Below, piece after piece: positions 24,751 to 32,841 of a stretch of DNA of 64,000 nucleotides. The notes below the pieces were generated by a model. The model was not told the DNA's origin. It was given only the letters and a program-made list of their open reading frames with translations, and did not search any database. Position numbers and translations under genes: made by a program. Origin of the DNA: Streptomyces sp. STR69. Its GTDB lineage: Bacteria; Actinomycetota; Actinomycetes; Streptomycetales; Streptomycetaceae. Position 1 is the stretch's first letter. Every line of letters begins with the position of its first letter. The stretch spans positions 1-64,000 of the forward strand of contig NZ_JALJRY010000009.1 in the NCBI RefSeq assembly GCF_024519455.1, written 5' to 3'.

Positions 24751-26331
24751 CTAGGCCTCCGTCACCATGAGGGAGGCCATCATGCCCTCGTCCTCGTGCT
24801 GCAGCAGGTGACAGTGGAGCATGTACATATAGGTGTCGTCGGAGAAGTCGGTGAACTCCATGGCGATCTTGATCGAACCGCCGCCGACCACTTCGTAGGT
24901 GTCGTACCAGCCGAGTTGGACCCCAGTCGGATCCTCGCCGTTGATGGAGATCAGCTGATACGGCACGTCGTGCAGGTGGAACGAGTGTTCCAGCTGGGTG
25001 GCGTTCTGGATCGTCCAGATCTCCTTGGCGCCGACCGTCGTACTGATCATCGCCATCGCGGCCATGCTCGTGCCCGCCGAACCGTTGATCAGCATGGTGG
25101 CGCCGCTCTGGCTCAGCGTGATCGTCCTGGCGGTGAAGTCGCTCGTGTCGTACCGGTCGATGGTGTTGAGGGTGCTGGGCAGGTCGGCCGGGGTGTCGGA
25201 GCCGCTGGCCGTGATCGCGAGGAAGTCGTAGGTGCCGCTGCCGCCGCGGATCCAGCCGGTGGTGATCACGGCCTGGAGGGTGGCGTCCGCGGTGAGGTCC
25301 ATCGTGAACTCGGCGCGGGCGCCGGCCACCAGGCGGATCGTGGTCACCTCGGCGGCCTCGGCTAGATAGCCCTGGTCGGTGGTGATCTGCGTGAGGGTGC
25401 CGCCGTCGCTGCGCTGGATGGTGATGATGTCGGACGGCGAGGCGTTCAGCGCGCGGAACCGGGTCCGGGTCTTGGTGGCGGTGAAACCGAGCGTGGTGGA
25501 GTCCACGTTGGTCCCGTTGACCAGCAGGGGGAAGGTCGTCGTGCTCAGCCGGTAGCCGGCCGCGTCGTACTTGATGTCTCCGGCGGTGTCCACGGCGAGG
25601 GACTGGAAGATGAGCGGGATGTCGTCCACGCCGTAGTCGCTGGGCAGCGCGGCCGACGCGTCCGAGGAGTCCTCGACGATGATCATCCCGGCCAGGCCGT
25701 GCACGGCCTGCTTGGCGGTGGTGCCCAGGGCGTGCGGGTGGTACCAGAGCGTGGTGGCCGGGTCCTTGACCGTGAACGTGGGGGACCAGGTCTCGCCGTC
25801 GGCGAACGCGACCTGCGGGCCGCCGTCCATCTTGGCCGGGACGTGGGCGCCGTGGAAGTGGACCGTCGTGTCCTCACCGATGTCGTTGGTGATGTTGAGG
25901 AGGACCACGTCGCCGTTGGTCCACTTCATGGTCGGGCCCAGGAAGTCCTGGTTGTAGCCCATCGTGGTGCTGGTGACGCCCGAGATCACCTCGTGGGTGC
26001 CGGACTTGGCCTCCAGCGTGAAGGTGGTGACGCCGCTGGAGGTGGTGCCCTCCAGCAGATCCGGGATGGTGAGGGTGGAGTCGGCGGCGGACGCCTTGTT
26101 CTTCGCCGCGTCGTTCAGCAGGGAGAAGGCACCTCCGGCGGCGGCCACCGCCGCGATGCCGGCCCCGGCCATTCCGCCGAGGAACTTGCGCCGGTGCAGA
26201 CCCTTGCCGCCCCGGGCCACGCCGGCCTTGCTGTGCTCGCGCTTCTCAGCGGCGGATTTGCGGTGGTTGCCCTTGGCGTCTCTCGTTTCGTCGGACGCGG
26301 ACGCGGACGCGGGCTCGCTGGTGTGTGTCAT
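24751..26331 (-). CDS. Multicopper oxidase 1, TAT-exported
   Basis: A 526-aa laccase-like copper oxidase. The twin-arginine signal is HRRKFLGGMAGAG at residues 46-58. All four copper motifs are present: HFH at 158-160, HPH at 198-200, HxxHxH at 449-454, and HCHxxxHxxxxM at 506-517 with M517 as the axial ligand of the type 1 copper. Likely exported folded and oxidises metals or phenolic substrates outside the membrane. It is convergent with the desulfurase gene, 14 bp apart. It is paralogous to the oxidase at 26915, but lacks that protein's low-complexity tail. Confidence 0.9.
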   Translation of the reverse strand: MTHTSEPASASASDETRDAKGNHRKSAAEKREHSKAGVARGGKGLHRRKFLGGMAGAGIAAVAAAGGAFSLLNDAAKNKASAADSTLTIPDLLEGTTSSGVTTFTLEAKSGTHEVISGVTSTTMGYNQDFLGPTMKWTNGDVVLLNITNDIGEDTTVHFHGAHVPAKMDGGPQVAFADGETWSPTFTVKDPATTLWYHPHALGTTAKQAVHGLAGMIIVEDSSDASAALPSDYGVDDIPLIFQSLAVDTAGDIKYDAAGYRLSTTTFPLLVNGTNVDSTTLGFTATKTRTRFRALNASPSDIITIQRSDGGTLTQITTDQGYLAEAAEVTTIRLVAGARAEFTMDLTADATLQAVITTGWIRGGSGTYDFLAITASGSDTPADLPSTLNTIDRYDTSDFTARTITLSQSGATMLINGSAGTSMAAMAMISTTVGAKEIWTIQNATQLEHSFHLHDVPYQLISINGEDPTGVQLGWYDTYEVVGGGSIKIAMEFTDFSDDTYMYMLHCHLLQHEDEGMMASLMVTEA

Positions 26332-26544
26332 GCAGCGGAGATTTGACCTAAGGGCTGTGTAAAAACTGAGTGGTAGTTAGCAGCAGGCAAGGCAAGCTGT
26401 GAAAGATAAGACTGCACGGTCTCTCTCCAACTGCCCTTACAGGTAAGACGAGTTGACGTGCCGCAGGTCACCTCCTGACCAGGGGACGCATTGGACACCG
26501 CCGTTACTGAAACGACTCATAGCCAAAGTCGAATGTGACCTGGG
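26332..26544. promoter_or_regulatory. Upstream region of multicopper oxidase 1
   Basis: No gene. The promoter for oxidase 1 should be here on the minus strand. The sequence is clearly homologous to 28619-28830 upstream of oxidase 2; for example TTTGACCTAAGG and GGGGACGCATTGGACACC occur in both. The duplication therefore carried the control region with the gene. No known operator recognised. Confidence 0.5.
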
Positions 26545-26641
26545 TCATGCCCCTGTCCGGTGTGCCCGCCTTACGAGTGCCATGTACCGGTCCCAGTCCA
26601 GTACCGCCCGGGGGCCGTGTGGTCGGTCCCCGGCACCTCTG
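26545..26641 (-). pseudogene. Remnant of N-acetylmuramoyl-L-alanine amidase 3' end
   Basis: About 97 bp homologous to the last codons of the amidase gene at 28831. WDRYMALVRRAHRTGA and the stop codon appear in one frame, while VPGTDHTAPGRYW is in another because one base is missing relative to the intact gene (AGTCCAGTA against AGTCCCAGTA). It has no start and is a relic of the tandem duplication. Confidence 0.85.
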
Positions 26642-26648
26642 CCACTGG

Positions 26649-26796
26649 CGCCCACTTCATGTTCCCCGGCTGCGAGGGCGACTCCCTGCTGCTCCTGCTG
26701 GACGCCCAGGGCATCGAGTGCTCCACCTCCACGGAGGCCGTCGTGAAGGCGATCGCTCCGGCGGTGGAACGGGCCCGTGTCGCCGGGCTGACCTGA
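26649..26796 (+). pseudogene. Remnant of cysteine desulfurase 3' end
   Basis: Nearly identical to 24469-24547 of the desulfurase gene (FPGCEGDSLLLLLDAQGIEC), then missing about 100 bp that include the active-site cysteine loop, then resuming at the C-terminal codons (TEAVVKAIAPAVERARVAGLT) to the stop. It has no start codon or ribosome-binding site and begins exactly where the amidase remnant ends. Confidence 0.88.
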
Positions 26797-26914
26797 CACG
26801 ACCCGCACATGCGAAGAACCGGGGAGAGTCCGCCGACTCTCCCCGGTGCAACGTGTCCGGCGTCCACGGGGGAGGGCGACCCCGGACAGAGGGGAAGCCT
26901 CGCTCCCCGTCGAA

Positions 26915-28618
26915 CTAGTCGTCCGTCGCGCTGGCGCTGGCGCTCGCGGTCGCCGTGGCGGTCGAGTCGTCCGTCGCGGTCGCTGAGGCACTGGCGCTCG
27001 CGGAGGCGCTCGCACTGGCCGTGGCCGTGGAGTCGTCGGTGTCGGTGGTGGTGCTCGTATCGTCGCCCGTCACCATGAGGCCGGCCATCATGCCTTCGTC
27101 CTCGTGCTGCAGGAGATGGCAGTGGAGCATGTACATGTAGGTGTCGTCGGAGAAGTCCGTGAACTCCATGGCGATCTCGATCGAGCCGCCGCCGACCACC
27201 TCATAGGTGTCGTACCAGCCGAGCTGGACCCCGGTGGGATCCTCGCCGTTGACTGATATCAGCTGATATGGCACGTCGTGCAGATGGAACGAGTGTTCCA
27301 GCTGGGTGCTGTTGGTGATCGTCCAGATCTCCTGGGAGCCCAGCGTGGTGCTGATCATCGCCATGGAGTCCATGCTGGTGCCGGCCGAGCCGTTGATCAG
27401 CATGGTCGTGCCGTCCTGGCCGAGTGTGATGGTGCGGGCCGTGAAGTCGCTCGTGTCGTACCGGTCGATGGTGTTGAGGGTGCTGGGGAGGTCGTCGGGG
27501 GTGTCGGTGCCGCTGGCGGTGACGGCGAGGACGTCGTAGGTGCCGCTGCCGCCGCGGACCCAGCCGGTGGTGACGACGGCCTGGAGCGTGGCGTCCGCGC
27601 TCAGGTCCATCACGAACTCGGCGCGGGCGCCGGCCACCAGCCGGATGGACGTGACATCGGTCGCCTCGGTCAGATAGCCCTGGTCGGTGGCGATCTGGGA
27701 GAGCGTCCCGCTGTCGCTGCGCTGGATGGTGATGATGTCCGAGGGGGAGGCGTTCAGCACCCGGAATCGGGTGCGGGTCTTGGTGGCCGTGAAGCTGAGC
27801 GAGGCGGAGTCGACGTTCGTGCCGTTCAGCAGCAACGGGTAGCTGAGGTCGCTTTCGAGGTAGCCCGCCAGGTCGTACTTGATGTCCCCGGCGCTGTCGG
27901 TGGCGAGGCACTGGAAGATGAGCGGGACGTCGTCCACGCCGTAGTCGCTGGGCAGGTCCGACGAGGCGGTCGAGTCGTCCTCGACGATGATCATCCCGGC
28001 CAGCCCGTGCACCGCCTGCTTGGCCGTGGTGCCCAGCGCGTGCGGGTGGTACCAGAGGGTCTTCGCGGAGTCGTCGACGGTGAACGTCGGGGCCCAGGTC
28101 TCGCCGTCGGCGAAGGCGACCTGGGGGCCGCCGTCCATCTTGGCCGGAACGTGGGCGCCGTGGAAGTGGACGGTGGTGTCCTCGCCCAGGCTGTTGGTGA
28201 TGTTCAGCAGGACCGTGTCGCCGTTGGTCCACTTCATGGTGGGGCCGAGGAACGACTGGTTGTAGCCCATGGTGTCGCTGGTGACCCCGCTCAGCACTTC
28301 GGCGGTGCCGGTCTTGGCCTCCAGGGTGAACGTGGTGGTGCTGTCCGAGGTGGTGCCCTCCAGGAGGTCGGGGATGGTGAGGGTGCTGTCCGCGGCGGAC
28401 GCCTTGTTCTTCGCCGCGTCGTTCAGCAGGGAGAAGGCACCTCCGGCGGCGGCCACCGCCGCGATGCCGGCCCCGGCCATTCCGCCGAGGAACTTGCGCC
28501 GGTGCAGACCCTTGCCCCGGGCCGCACCGGCCTTGCTGTGCTCGCGCTTCTCGGCTGTGCTCTTGCGGTGGTTGCCCCTGCCGTTCTCTCCGGACGCGGG
28601 CTCGCTGGTGTGTGTCAT
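26915..28618 (-). CDS. Multicopper oxidase 2, TAT-exported, with low-complexity tail
   Basis: A 567-aa paralogue of oxidase 1. It has the same TAT motif (HRRKFLGGMAGAG), and all copper motifs are retained: HFHGAH, WYHPHALG, HSFHLHDV and HCHLLQHEDEGMM. After the conserved end (AGLMVTG) it continues about 50 residues in Asp/Thr/Ser/Ala repeats (STATASASASASAS), absent from oxidase 1. Such tails are usually exposed, flexible and possibly glycosylated. Both copies look functional, so they may differ in location or substrate. The gene is separated from oxidase 1 by the duplication junction. Confidence 0.9.
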   Translation of the reverse strand: MTHTSEPASGENGRGNHRKSTAEKREHSKAGAARGKGLHRRKFLGGMAGAGIAAVAAAGGAFSLLNDAAKNKASAADSTLTIPDLLEGTTSDSTTTFTLEAKTGTAEVLSGVTSDTMGYNQSFLGPTMKWTNGDTVLLNITNSLGEDTTVHFHGAHVPAKMDGGPQVAFADGETWAPTFTVDDSAKTLWYHPHALGTTAKQAVHGLAGMIIVEDDSTASSDLPSDYGVDDVPLIFQCLATDSAGDIKYDLAGYLESDLSYPLLLNGTNVDSASLSFTATKTRTRFRVLNASPSDIITIQRSDSGTLSQIATDQGYLTEATDVTSIRLVAGARAEFVMDLSADATLQAVVTTGWVRGGSGTYDVLAVTASGTDTPDDLPSTLNTIDRYDTSDFTARTITLGQDGTTMLINGSAGTSMDSMAMISTTLGSQEIWTITNSTQLEHSFHLHDVPYQLISVNGEDPTGVQLGWYDTYEVVGGGSIEIAMEFTDFSDDTYMYMLHCHLLQHEDEGMMAGLMVTGDDTSTTTDTDDSTATASASASASASASATATDDSTATATASASASATDD

Positions 28619-28830
28619 GCGGCAGAGATTTGACCTAAGGACTGTGTAAAGACTGGGGAGCTTTTAGTAGCCAGCGGGGCAAACTGTGAAGGTGGGAGTG
28701 CGCGATCATGCTCCAACTCCCCTTGACGAGACGCCGAGTTGACGTACCGCAGGTCACCTCCGGAGCAGGGGACGCATTGGACACCACCGTCACGGAAGCA
28801 ACTCATAGCCAAACCCGAGTGTGACCAGGG

Positions 28831-29502
28831 TCACGCTTGCGTCCGGTGTGCCTGCCTTACGAGCGCCATGTACCGGTCCCAGTCCCAGTACCGACCGGGG
28901 TCCGTGTGATCGGTCCCCGGCACCTCCACGTGCCCGATGACGTGCTTCCGGTCGACCGGGATTCCGTAGCGCCGGCATATCCCGGCCGTCAGCCGCGCGG
29001 AGGCCGCGTACATCGCGTCGGTGAAGGACGACGCCTGCTCCACGAAGCCCTCGTGCTCGATGCCGACACTGTGTTCGTTGTACTCCCGGTTGCCCGCGTG
29101 GAAGGCCACGTCCAGCTCGCGGACCATCTGCGTGATGTGCCCGTCCTTGCGCACGATGTAGTGCGCCGCCGCCCTGTGCGCCGGGTCCTGGAAGACCTTC
29201 ACCGCGCTGCGGAAACCGCCCTGGGTGACATGGATGACCACCATGTCTATCCCGTAGTCGTCCGGCCGGTCCGCCCGCCGGTAGTTCGCCGGGGACGCCG
29301 ACACCCACTGCGCGCCCCGGAAGTCCACCGCGCCCGCCACCCGCGGCTTCTCCACCCCGGGCAGCCGCCACCACAGCCGCGCCAACTCGTCCCGCGCCAG
29401 CGCCGCCGTCCCCACGGCGGCCACGGCACCGCCGATCAGCAGCGCCCGCCGGCCCGTGACCCCTCGCGGTGTCCCCGTGGGCCCGCCCTGTGTCTCCCCC
29501 AT
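28831..29502 (-). CDS. N-acetylmuramoyl-L-alanine amidase (Amidase_2), TAT-type export
   Basis: A 223-aa peptidoglycan amidase. The signal region is GRRALLIGGAVAAVGTAALA (17-36), with a twin arginine. The catalytic domain shows MVVIHVTQGG, AAHYIVRKDGHITQMV, EHSVGIEHEG and HTDPGRYWDW, the zinc-ligand regions of the Amidase_2 fold. The start at 29502 (MGETQGG) is preferred to the longer frame, which would run into the mnmA gene. It is divergent from mnmA, with 60 bp between. Its 3' end is duplicated at 26545-26641. Confidence 0.9.
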   Translation of the reverse strand: MGETQGGPTGTPRGVTGRRALLIGGAVAAVGTAALARDELARLWWRLPGVEKPRVAGAVDFRGAQWVSASPANYRRADRPDDYGIDMVVIHVTQGGFRSAVKVFQDPAHRAAAHYIVRKDGHITQMVRELDVAFHAGNREYNEHSVGIEHEGFVEQASSFTDAMYAASARLTAGICRRYGIPVDRKHVIGHVEVPGTDHTDPGRYWDWDRYMALVRQAHRTQA

Positions 29503-29562
29503 GCGATCTTCAACGGATACTCGCGGGTCCCGGTTCCCGCCGACCCGTACCCTGGAAGGGTT

Positions 29563-30693
29563 ATGACTGAGACCTCGCAGCGCCCCCGCCCCCTCCGCGT
29601 ACTCGCCGCCATGTCCGGCGGCGTGGACTCCGCCGTCGCCGCCGCCCGCGCCGCCGAAGCCGGCCACGACGTGACCGGCGTCCACCTCGCGCTCTCCGCG
29701 AACCCGCAATCGTTCCGCACGGGCGCGCGTGGCTGTTGCACCATCGAGGACTCACGGGACGCCCGCCGCGCCGCCGACGTCATCGGCATCCCGTTCTACG
29801 TCTGGGACCTCGCCGACCGCTTCCGCGAGGACGTCGTCGAGGACTTCGTCGCCGAGTACGAGGCCGGCCGCACCCCGAACCCCTGCCTGCGCTGCAACGA
29901 GAAGATCAAGTTCGCCGCGCTCCTCGACAAGGCCCTCGCCCTCGGCTTCGACGCGGTCTGCACCGGCCACTACGCCCAGGTGATCGTCAACGAGGACGGC
30001 ACCCGCGAACTGCACCGCGCCTCCGACATGGCCAAGGACCAGTCCTACGTCCTCGGCGTCCTGGACGAGCGGCAGCTCGCGCACGCCCTGTTCCCGCTCG
30101 GCGACACCGTCACGACGAAGGACGAGATCCGCGCGGAGGCCGAGCGCCGCGGCCTCGCCGTCGCCAAGAAGCCCGACTCGCACGACATCTGCTTCATCGC
30201 CGACGGCGACACCCAGGGCTTCCTCGCAGGCCGCCTGGGCAAGGCCGAGGGCGACATCGTCGACGAGTCCGGCACGGTCGTCGGCTCGCACGAGGGTGCG
30301 TACGGCTTCACCATCGGCCAGCGCAAGGGCCTGCGCATCGGCACCCCGGCCGCCGACGGCAAGCCGCGCTACGTCCTGGACATCTCCCCGGTCGACAACA
30401 CGGTGACGGTCGGCCCGGCCGCCTCCCTGGACGTCAGCGGCCTCACGGCCGTCAAGCCGCGCTGGTGCGGCACAGCGCCCTCCGGCCCCGGCATCTACAC
30501 CGCCCAGCTCCGCGCCCACGGCGGCGAGACCGAGGTCACCGCCGAACTCGTCGACGGCATCCTGGAGGTGACGTTCACCGAGCCGGTACGCGGTGTGGCC
30601 CCCGGGCAGGCGATCGTGCTCTACGACGACACGCGCGTGGTGGGATCGGCGACGATCGCCACGACCACGCGGGCGGCGACGGCGATGGCGTGA
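29563..30693 (+). CDS. mnmA: tRNA 2-thiouridine(34) synthase MnmA
   Basis: A 376-aa tRNA-specific 2-thiouridylase. The PP-loop is AMSGGVDSAV (S18-S23). The catalytic cysteine C108 in NPCLRCNEKIKF and its partner C210 in HDICFIADGD are both present. It uses sulfur relayed from a cysteine desulfurase, presumably the one at 23573, to make 2-thiouridine at the wobble base of tRNAs for Lys, Glu and Gln. ATG at 29563 has CTGGAAGGG upstream; the longer open frame is a shadow of the amidase gene. Confidence 0.96.
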   Translation: MTETSQRPRPLRVLAAMSGGVDSAVAAARAAEAGHDVTGVHLALSANPQSFRTGARGCCTIEDSRDARRAADVIGIPFYVWDLADRFREDVVEDFVAEYEAGRTPNPCLRCNEKIKFAALLDKALALGFDAVCTGHYAQVIVNEDGTRELHRASDMAKDQSYVLGVLDERQLAHALFPLGDTVTTKDEIRAEAERRGLAVAKKPDSHDICFIADGDTQGFLAGRLGKAEGDIVDESGTVVGSHEGAYGFTIGQRKGLRIGTPAADGKPRYVLDISPVDNTVTVGPAASLDVSGLTAVKPRWCGTAPSGPGIYTAQLRAHGGETEVTAELVDGILEVTFTEPVRGVAPGQAIVLYDDTRVVGSATIATTTRAATAMA

Positions 30694-30715
30694 CCCTCCG
30701 GGCTGCCCCGGAGGG
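30694..30715. terminator. Hairpin after mnmA
   Basis: CCCTCCGG and CCGGAGGG form an 8-bp stem with a 6-base loop immediately after the mnmA stop. It lies between convergent genes and may serve both. Confidence 0.55.
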
Positions 30716-30745
30716 GACACGATCAATCGCTCACGGCACTTCTGC

Positions 30746-31069
30746 TCACAGCACTTCTACTTCGTAGAAGCACAGGTGGTCCTTGATCTGCGCCACGTCC
30801 GGCTTGGGGTCGGGGTACGCCCACACCAGGTCGGTCGCGTCCGGCAGTGACCAGTAGGACGCGTCGCCCTTGAAGGGGCAGTGGGTGTGGGTCTCGGAGG
30901 GGGTCAGGAGGTCCAGGCGTACGTCCTCCGGGGGGAGGTAGTAGCGCACGGGACAGCCGGTCTCCTTCAGGACGAGGGGCCGGTCGCTCTCCGCCAGCAC
31001 CTGGTCGCCGTGGACGACGCGTACCCGCCGGTCGCCCTGCTCGATCGTGATCGTGTGTCCGTCAGCCAT
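30746..31069 (-). CDS. DUF427 domain-containing protein
   Basis: A 107-aa DUF427 protein. RVRVVHGDQVLAESDRPLVL and TGCPVRYYLPPEDVRLDLL, then THCPFKGDASYWS, are the conserved parts of the family. The start at 31069 (MADGHTITIEQ) fits the normal length. Divergent from the broken LOG-family gene 52 bp away. Biochemical role unknown. Confidence 0.88.
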   Translation of the reverse strand: MADGHTITIEQGDRRVRVVHGDQVLAESDRPLVLKETGCPVRYYLPPEDVRLDLLTPSETHTHCPFKGDASYWSLPDATDLVWAYPDPKPDVAQIKDHLCFYEVEVL

Positions 31070-31120
31070 ACCGGAAAAGCACTCGCGGGCCCTCGGTTCT
31101 TCCCGCGTACGGTGACGGAT

Positions 31121-31691
31121 ATGAAGATCTGTGTCTTTCTCTCCGCCGCCGACCTGGACGAGCGCTACACGCGCCCCGCGCGGGAGTTCGCGGAACTGCT
31201 CGGCAAAGGCGGGCACACGCTCGTGTGGGGCGGCTCGGACGTCGGGCTGATGAAGGTGGTCGCGGACGGCGTACAGGCCGCCGGTGGACGGCTGGTGGGT
31301 GTCTCGGTGACCTTCCTGGCGGCGAAGACCCGCCCGGGCGCCGACGAGATGGTGATCGCGGCCGACCTTGCCTGGGGGTCCCCCCACGCCTTTTAGGCAG
31401 TGGGGGAGCAAGAGGCTGCTCCTGGAGAAGGCCGACGGCGTGGTGATCATGGTGGGCGGCACCGGCACGCTGGACGAGGCGACGGAGATCCTGGAGCTGA
31501 AGAAGCACGGCCACACCGCCAAGCCGGTCGTCCTGCTCAACACCGCGGGCTTCTACGACGGCCTGAAGACCCAGTTCCGGCGCATGGAGGACGAGGGGTT
31601 CCTGCCCGTCCCGCTCACCGACCTGGTGTTCTTCGCGGAGGAGCCGGTGGAGGCACTGGCCTACCTGGAGGAGTCTCTGGGCATCCACTGA
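31121..31691 (+). pseudogene. LOG-family (TIGR00730 type) Rossmann-fold gene, disrupted
   Basis: The first part (MKICVFLSAADLDERYTRPA to DEMVIAADLA, frame from ATG 31121) and the second part (KRLLLEKADGVVIMVGGTGTLDEATEIL to the stop at 31691, another frame) together give one LOG-family protein. That family includes cytokinin-activating phosphoribohydrolases; the PGGxGTxxE motif here reads VGGTGTLDE. Between them a roughly 35-bp palindromic element at 31373-31407 adds an in-frame TAG at 31394 and shifts the frame. The first product would be 91 aa and lack the catalytic motif. Probably non-functional unless a later start restores part. Confidence 0.82.
31373..31407. repeat. Palindromic mini-element, family A copy 1 (inside LOG gene)
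   Basis: TGGGGGTCCCCCCACGCC followed by TTTTAGGCAGTGGGGGA folds into a hairpin: CCCCCAC-GCC pairs with GGC-A-GTGGGGG with one bulged base. It interrupts coding sequence that is otherwise collinear on both sides. Related elements lie at 36208 and 44293. Confidence 0.7.
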
Positions 31692-31707
31692 TGCGAGCAT
31701 GGCGGGC

Positions 31708-32397
31708 ATGGCTACACATGTGATCACCGGGGCCGGTTCCGGCATCGGCGCGGCCGTCGCCCGCCGACTGCACGCGCGCGGGGACGACCTCGTGCTGCAC
31801 GCGCGCGACGCGGGCCGGGCGAAGGAACTGGCGGCGAGCTATCCCGGAGCGAGCACCCTGGTGGGCGACCTCGCCGCCCCGGACCGGCTCAGCTGGGCGT
31901 TCTCCCACCAGAGCCTCCCCGACCGGGTGGACACGCTCCTGCACATCGCGGGGGTGGTCGACCTGGGCCCGGTGGGCGACCTGACCCCGAAGACCTGGCA
32001 CCACCAGCTCAACGTCAACCTCGTCGCCCCCGCCGAACTGACCCGGCACTTCCTGCCCCAACTCCGGGTGTCCGGCGGCCATGTGCTCTTCGTCAACTCC
32101 GGCGCGGGACTGCGGGCGAGCGCCGACTGGTCCGCGTACGCCGCCTCCAAGCACGGCCTGAAGGCCCTGGCGGACGCCTTGCGCCACGAGGAACACCCCA
32201 ACGGCGTCCGCGTCACCTCGGTCTACCCCGGCCGCACCGCCAGCCCCATGCAGGCCAAGGTCCACCAGCAGGAGGGCAAGGAGTACGACCCCGCCCAGTG
32301 GATCGACCCCGAGTCGGTCGCGACGACGATCCTCATGGCCATCGACCTCCCGGCGGACGCGGAGGTCAACGACCTGTCGGTGCGGCCGGGACGATGA
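31708..32397 (+). CDS. SDR-family oxidoreductase
   Basis: A 229-aa short-chain dehydrogenase. The cofactor motif is TGAGSGIG at about residues 6-13, NSGAG follows at about 130, and the catalytic YxxxK is YAASK. ATG at 31708 (MATHVITGAG) is preferred to the one nine bases earlier, since homologues begin this way. Substrate unknown. Its stop overlaps the start of the next small gene (ATGA). Confidence 0.87.
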   Translation: MATHVITGAGSGIGAAVARRLHARGDDLVLHARDAGRAKELAASYPGASTLVGDLAAPDRLSWAFSHQSLPDRVDTLLHIAGVVDLGPVGDLTPKTWHHQLNVNLVAPAELTRHFLPQLRVSGGHVLFVNSGAGLRASADWSAYAASKHGLKALADALRHEEHPNGVRVTSVYPGRTASPMQAKVHQQEGKEYDPAQWIDPESVATTILMAIDLPADAEVNDLSVRPGR

Positions 32398-32795
32398 ACG
32401 GGCCGGAGCGGAGGAACAGGGCGAACGGCCCGGAGATCCGGGACTGGCTCGACGAGGTCTGGGGGCGCACGGAGGCCGCGGTCGTCCTCGAAGGCGGCGA
32501 CTACAGCGGACCGCTCGCCGGACGCAGGATCTGCGGCGAGGTGTTCGACCCCGAGGACGTCGCGGAACTGCGGGCTCTCACCACGACCGGTGAGTTCGCG
32601 AACGACATCTGCCGCTGCCACGGCAGCGTGACCATCGCGCTGCTCGACGCCGAGGCCGAGTTCATCGGGAGCGGCAGCGTGCACGGCGAGACGGACGTCT
32701 CCTGGGAGCGCGGCCGATTCCGGAACAACCTGGAGGTGGCGGATCCGGAGGGGCTGGTCGCGTTCTTGGAGCGGCACGGCATCCGGATGCGCTGA
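32394..32795 (+). CDS. Hypothetical protein (133 aa)
   Basis: A 133-aa soluble protein not recognised. No signal or membrane segment. GRRICGEVFDPEDVAELRAL and CHGSVTIALLDAEAEFIGSGSVHG look like a small alpha/beta fold, with a pair of cysteines in DICRCHG. The ATG overlaps the SDR stop (ATGA), so expression is probably coupled to it. Coding character matches its neighbours. Confidence 0.65.
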   Translation: MNGPERRNRANGPEIRDWLDEVWGRTEAAVVLEGGDYSGPLAGRRICGEVFDPEDVAELRALTTTGEFANDICRCHGSVTIALLDAEAEFIGSGSVHGETDVSWERGRFRNNLEVADPEGLVAFLERHGIRMR

Positions 32796-32841
32796 AGCCC
32801 AGGGGCGTCACCCCTGCCCAAGGGTTCCGTAGGCTGCCCGG

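Larger units (their letters stand above)
24470..26640. repeat. Tandem duplication, unit 1
   Basis: This segment runs from the 3' end of the cysteine desulfurase gene through multicopper oxidase 1 to a remnant of the amidase 3' end. It is homologous along its length to 26649-28925, which has the same order. The boundary falls at about 26641-26649, where the amidase remnant stops and a second copy of desulfurase sequence begins. Confidence 0.85.
26649..28925. repeat. Tandem duplication, unit 2
   Basis: The second unit carries the truncated desulfurase 3' end, multicopper oxidase 2 with its upstream region, and the 3' end of the intact amidase gene. It is homologous to 24470-26640. Identity is uneven: it is very high over the TAT-signal region and lower elsewhere. 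Confidence 0.85.

Noticed and set aside
26649..26796. A possible small gene encoding a desulfurase-like peptide
   Set aside because: It lacks a start codon and the active-site cysteine and is fully explained as a duplication remnant.
24470..28925. Possible transposon-borne insertion of the oxidases
   Set aside because: No transposase, terminal inverted repeats or target duplications were seen; homologous gene ends on both sides fit tandem duplication better.
28837..29562. Upstream extension of mnmA in frame across the amidase gene
   Set aside because: The extension is antisense to the amidase, and the normal MnmA N-terminus with the PP-loop begins at 29563.
31394..31396. Programmed frameshift or stop readthrough in the LOG gene
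   Set aside because: The disruption coincides exactly with a palindromic insert and no slippery site was seen, so a pseudogene is the simpler explanation.
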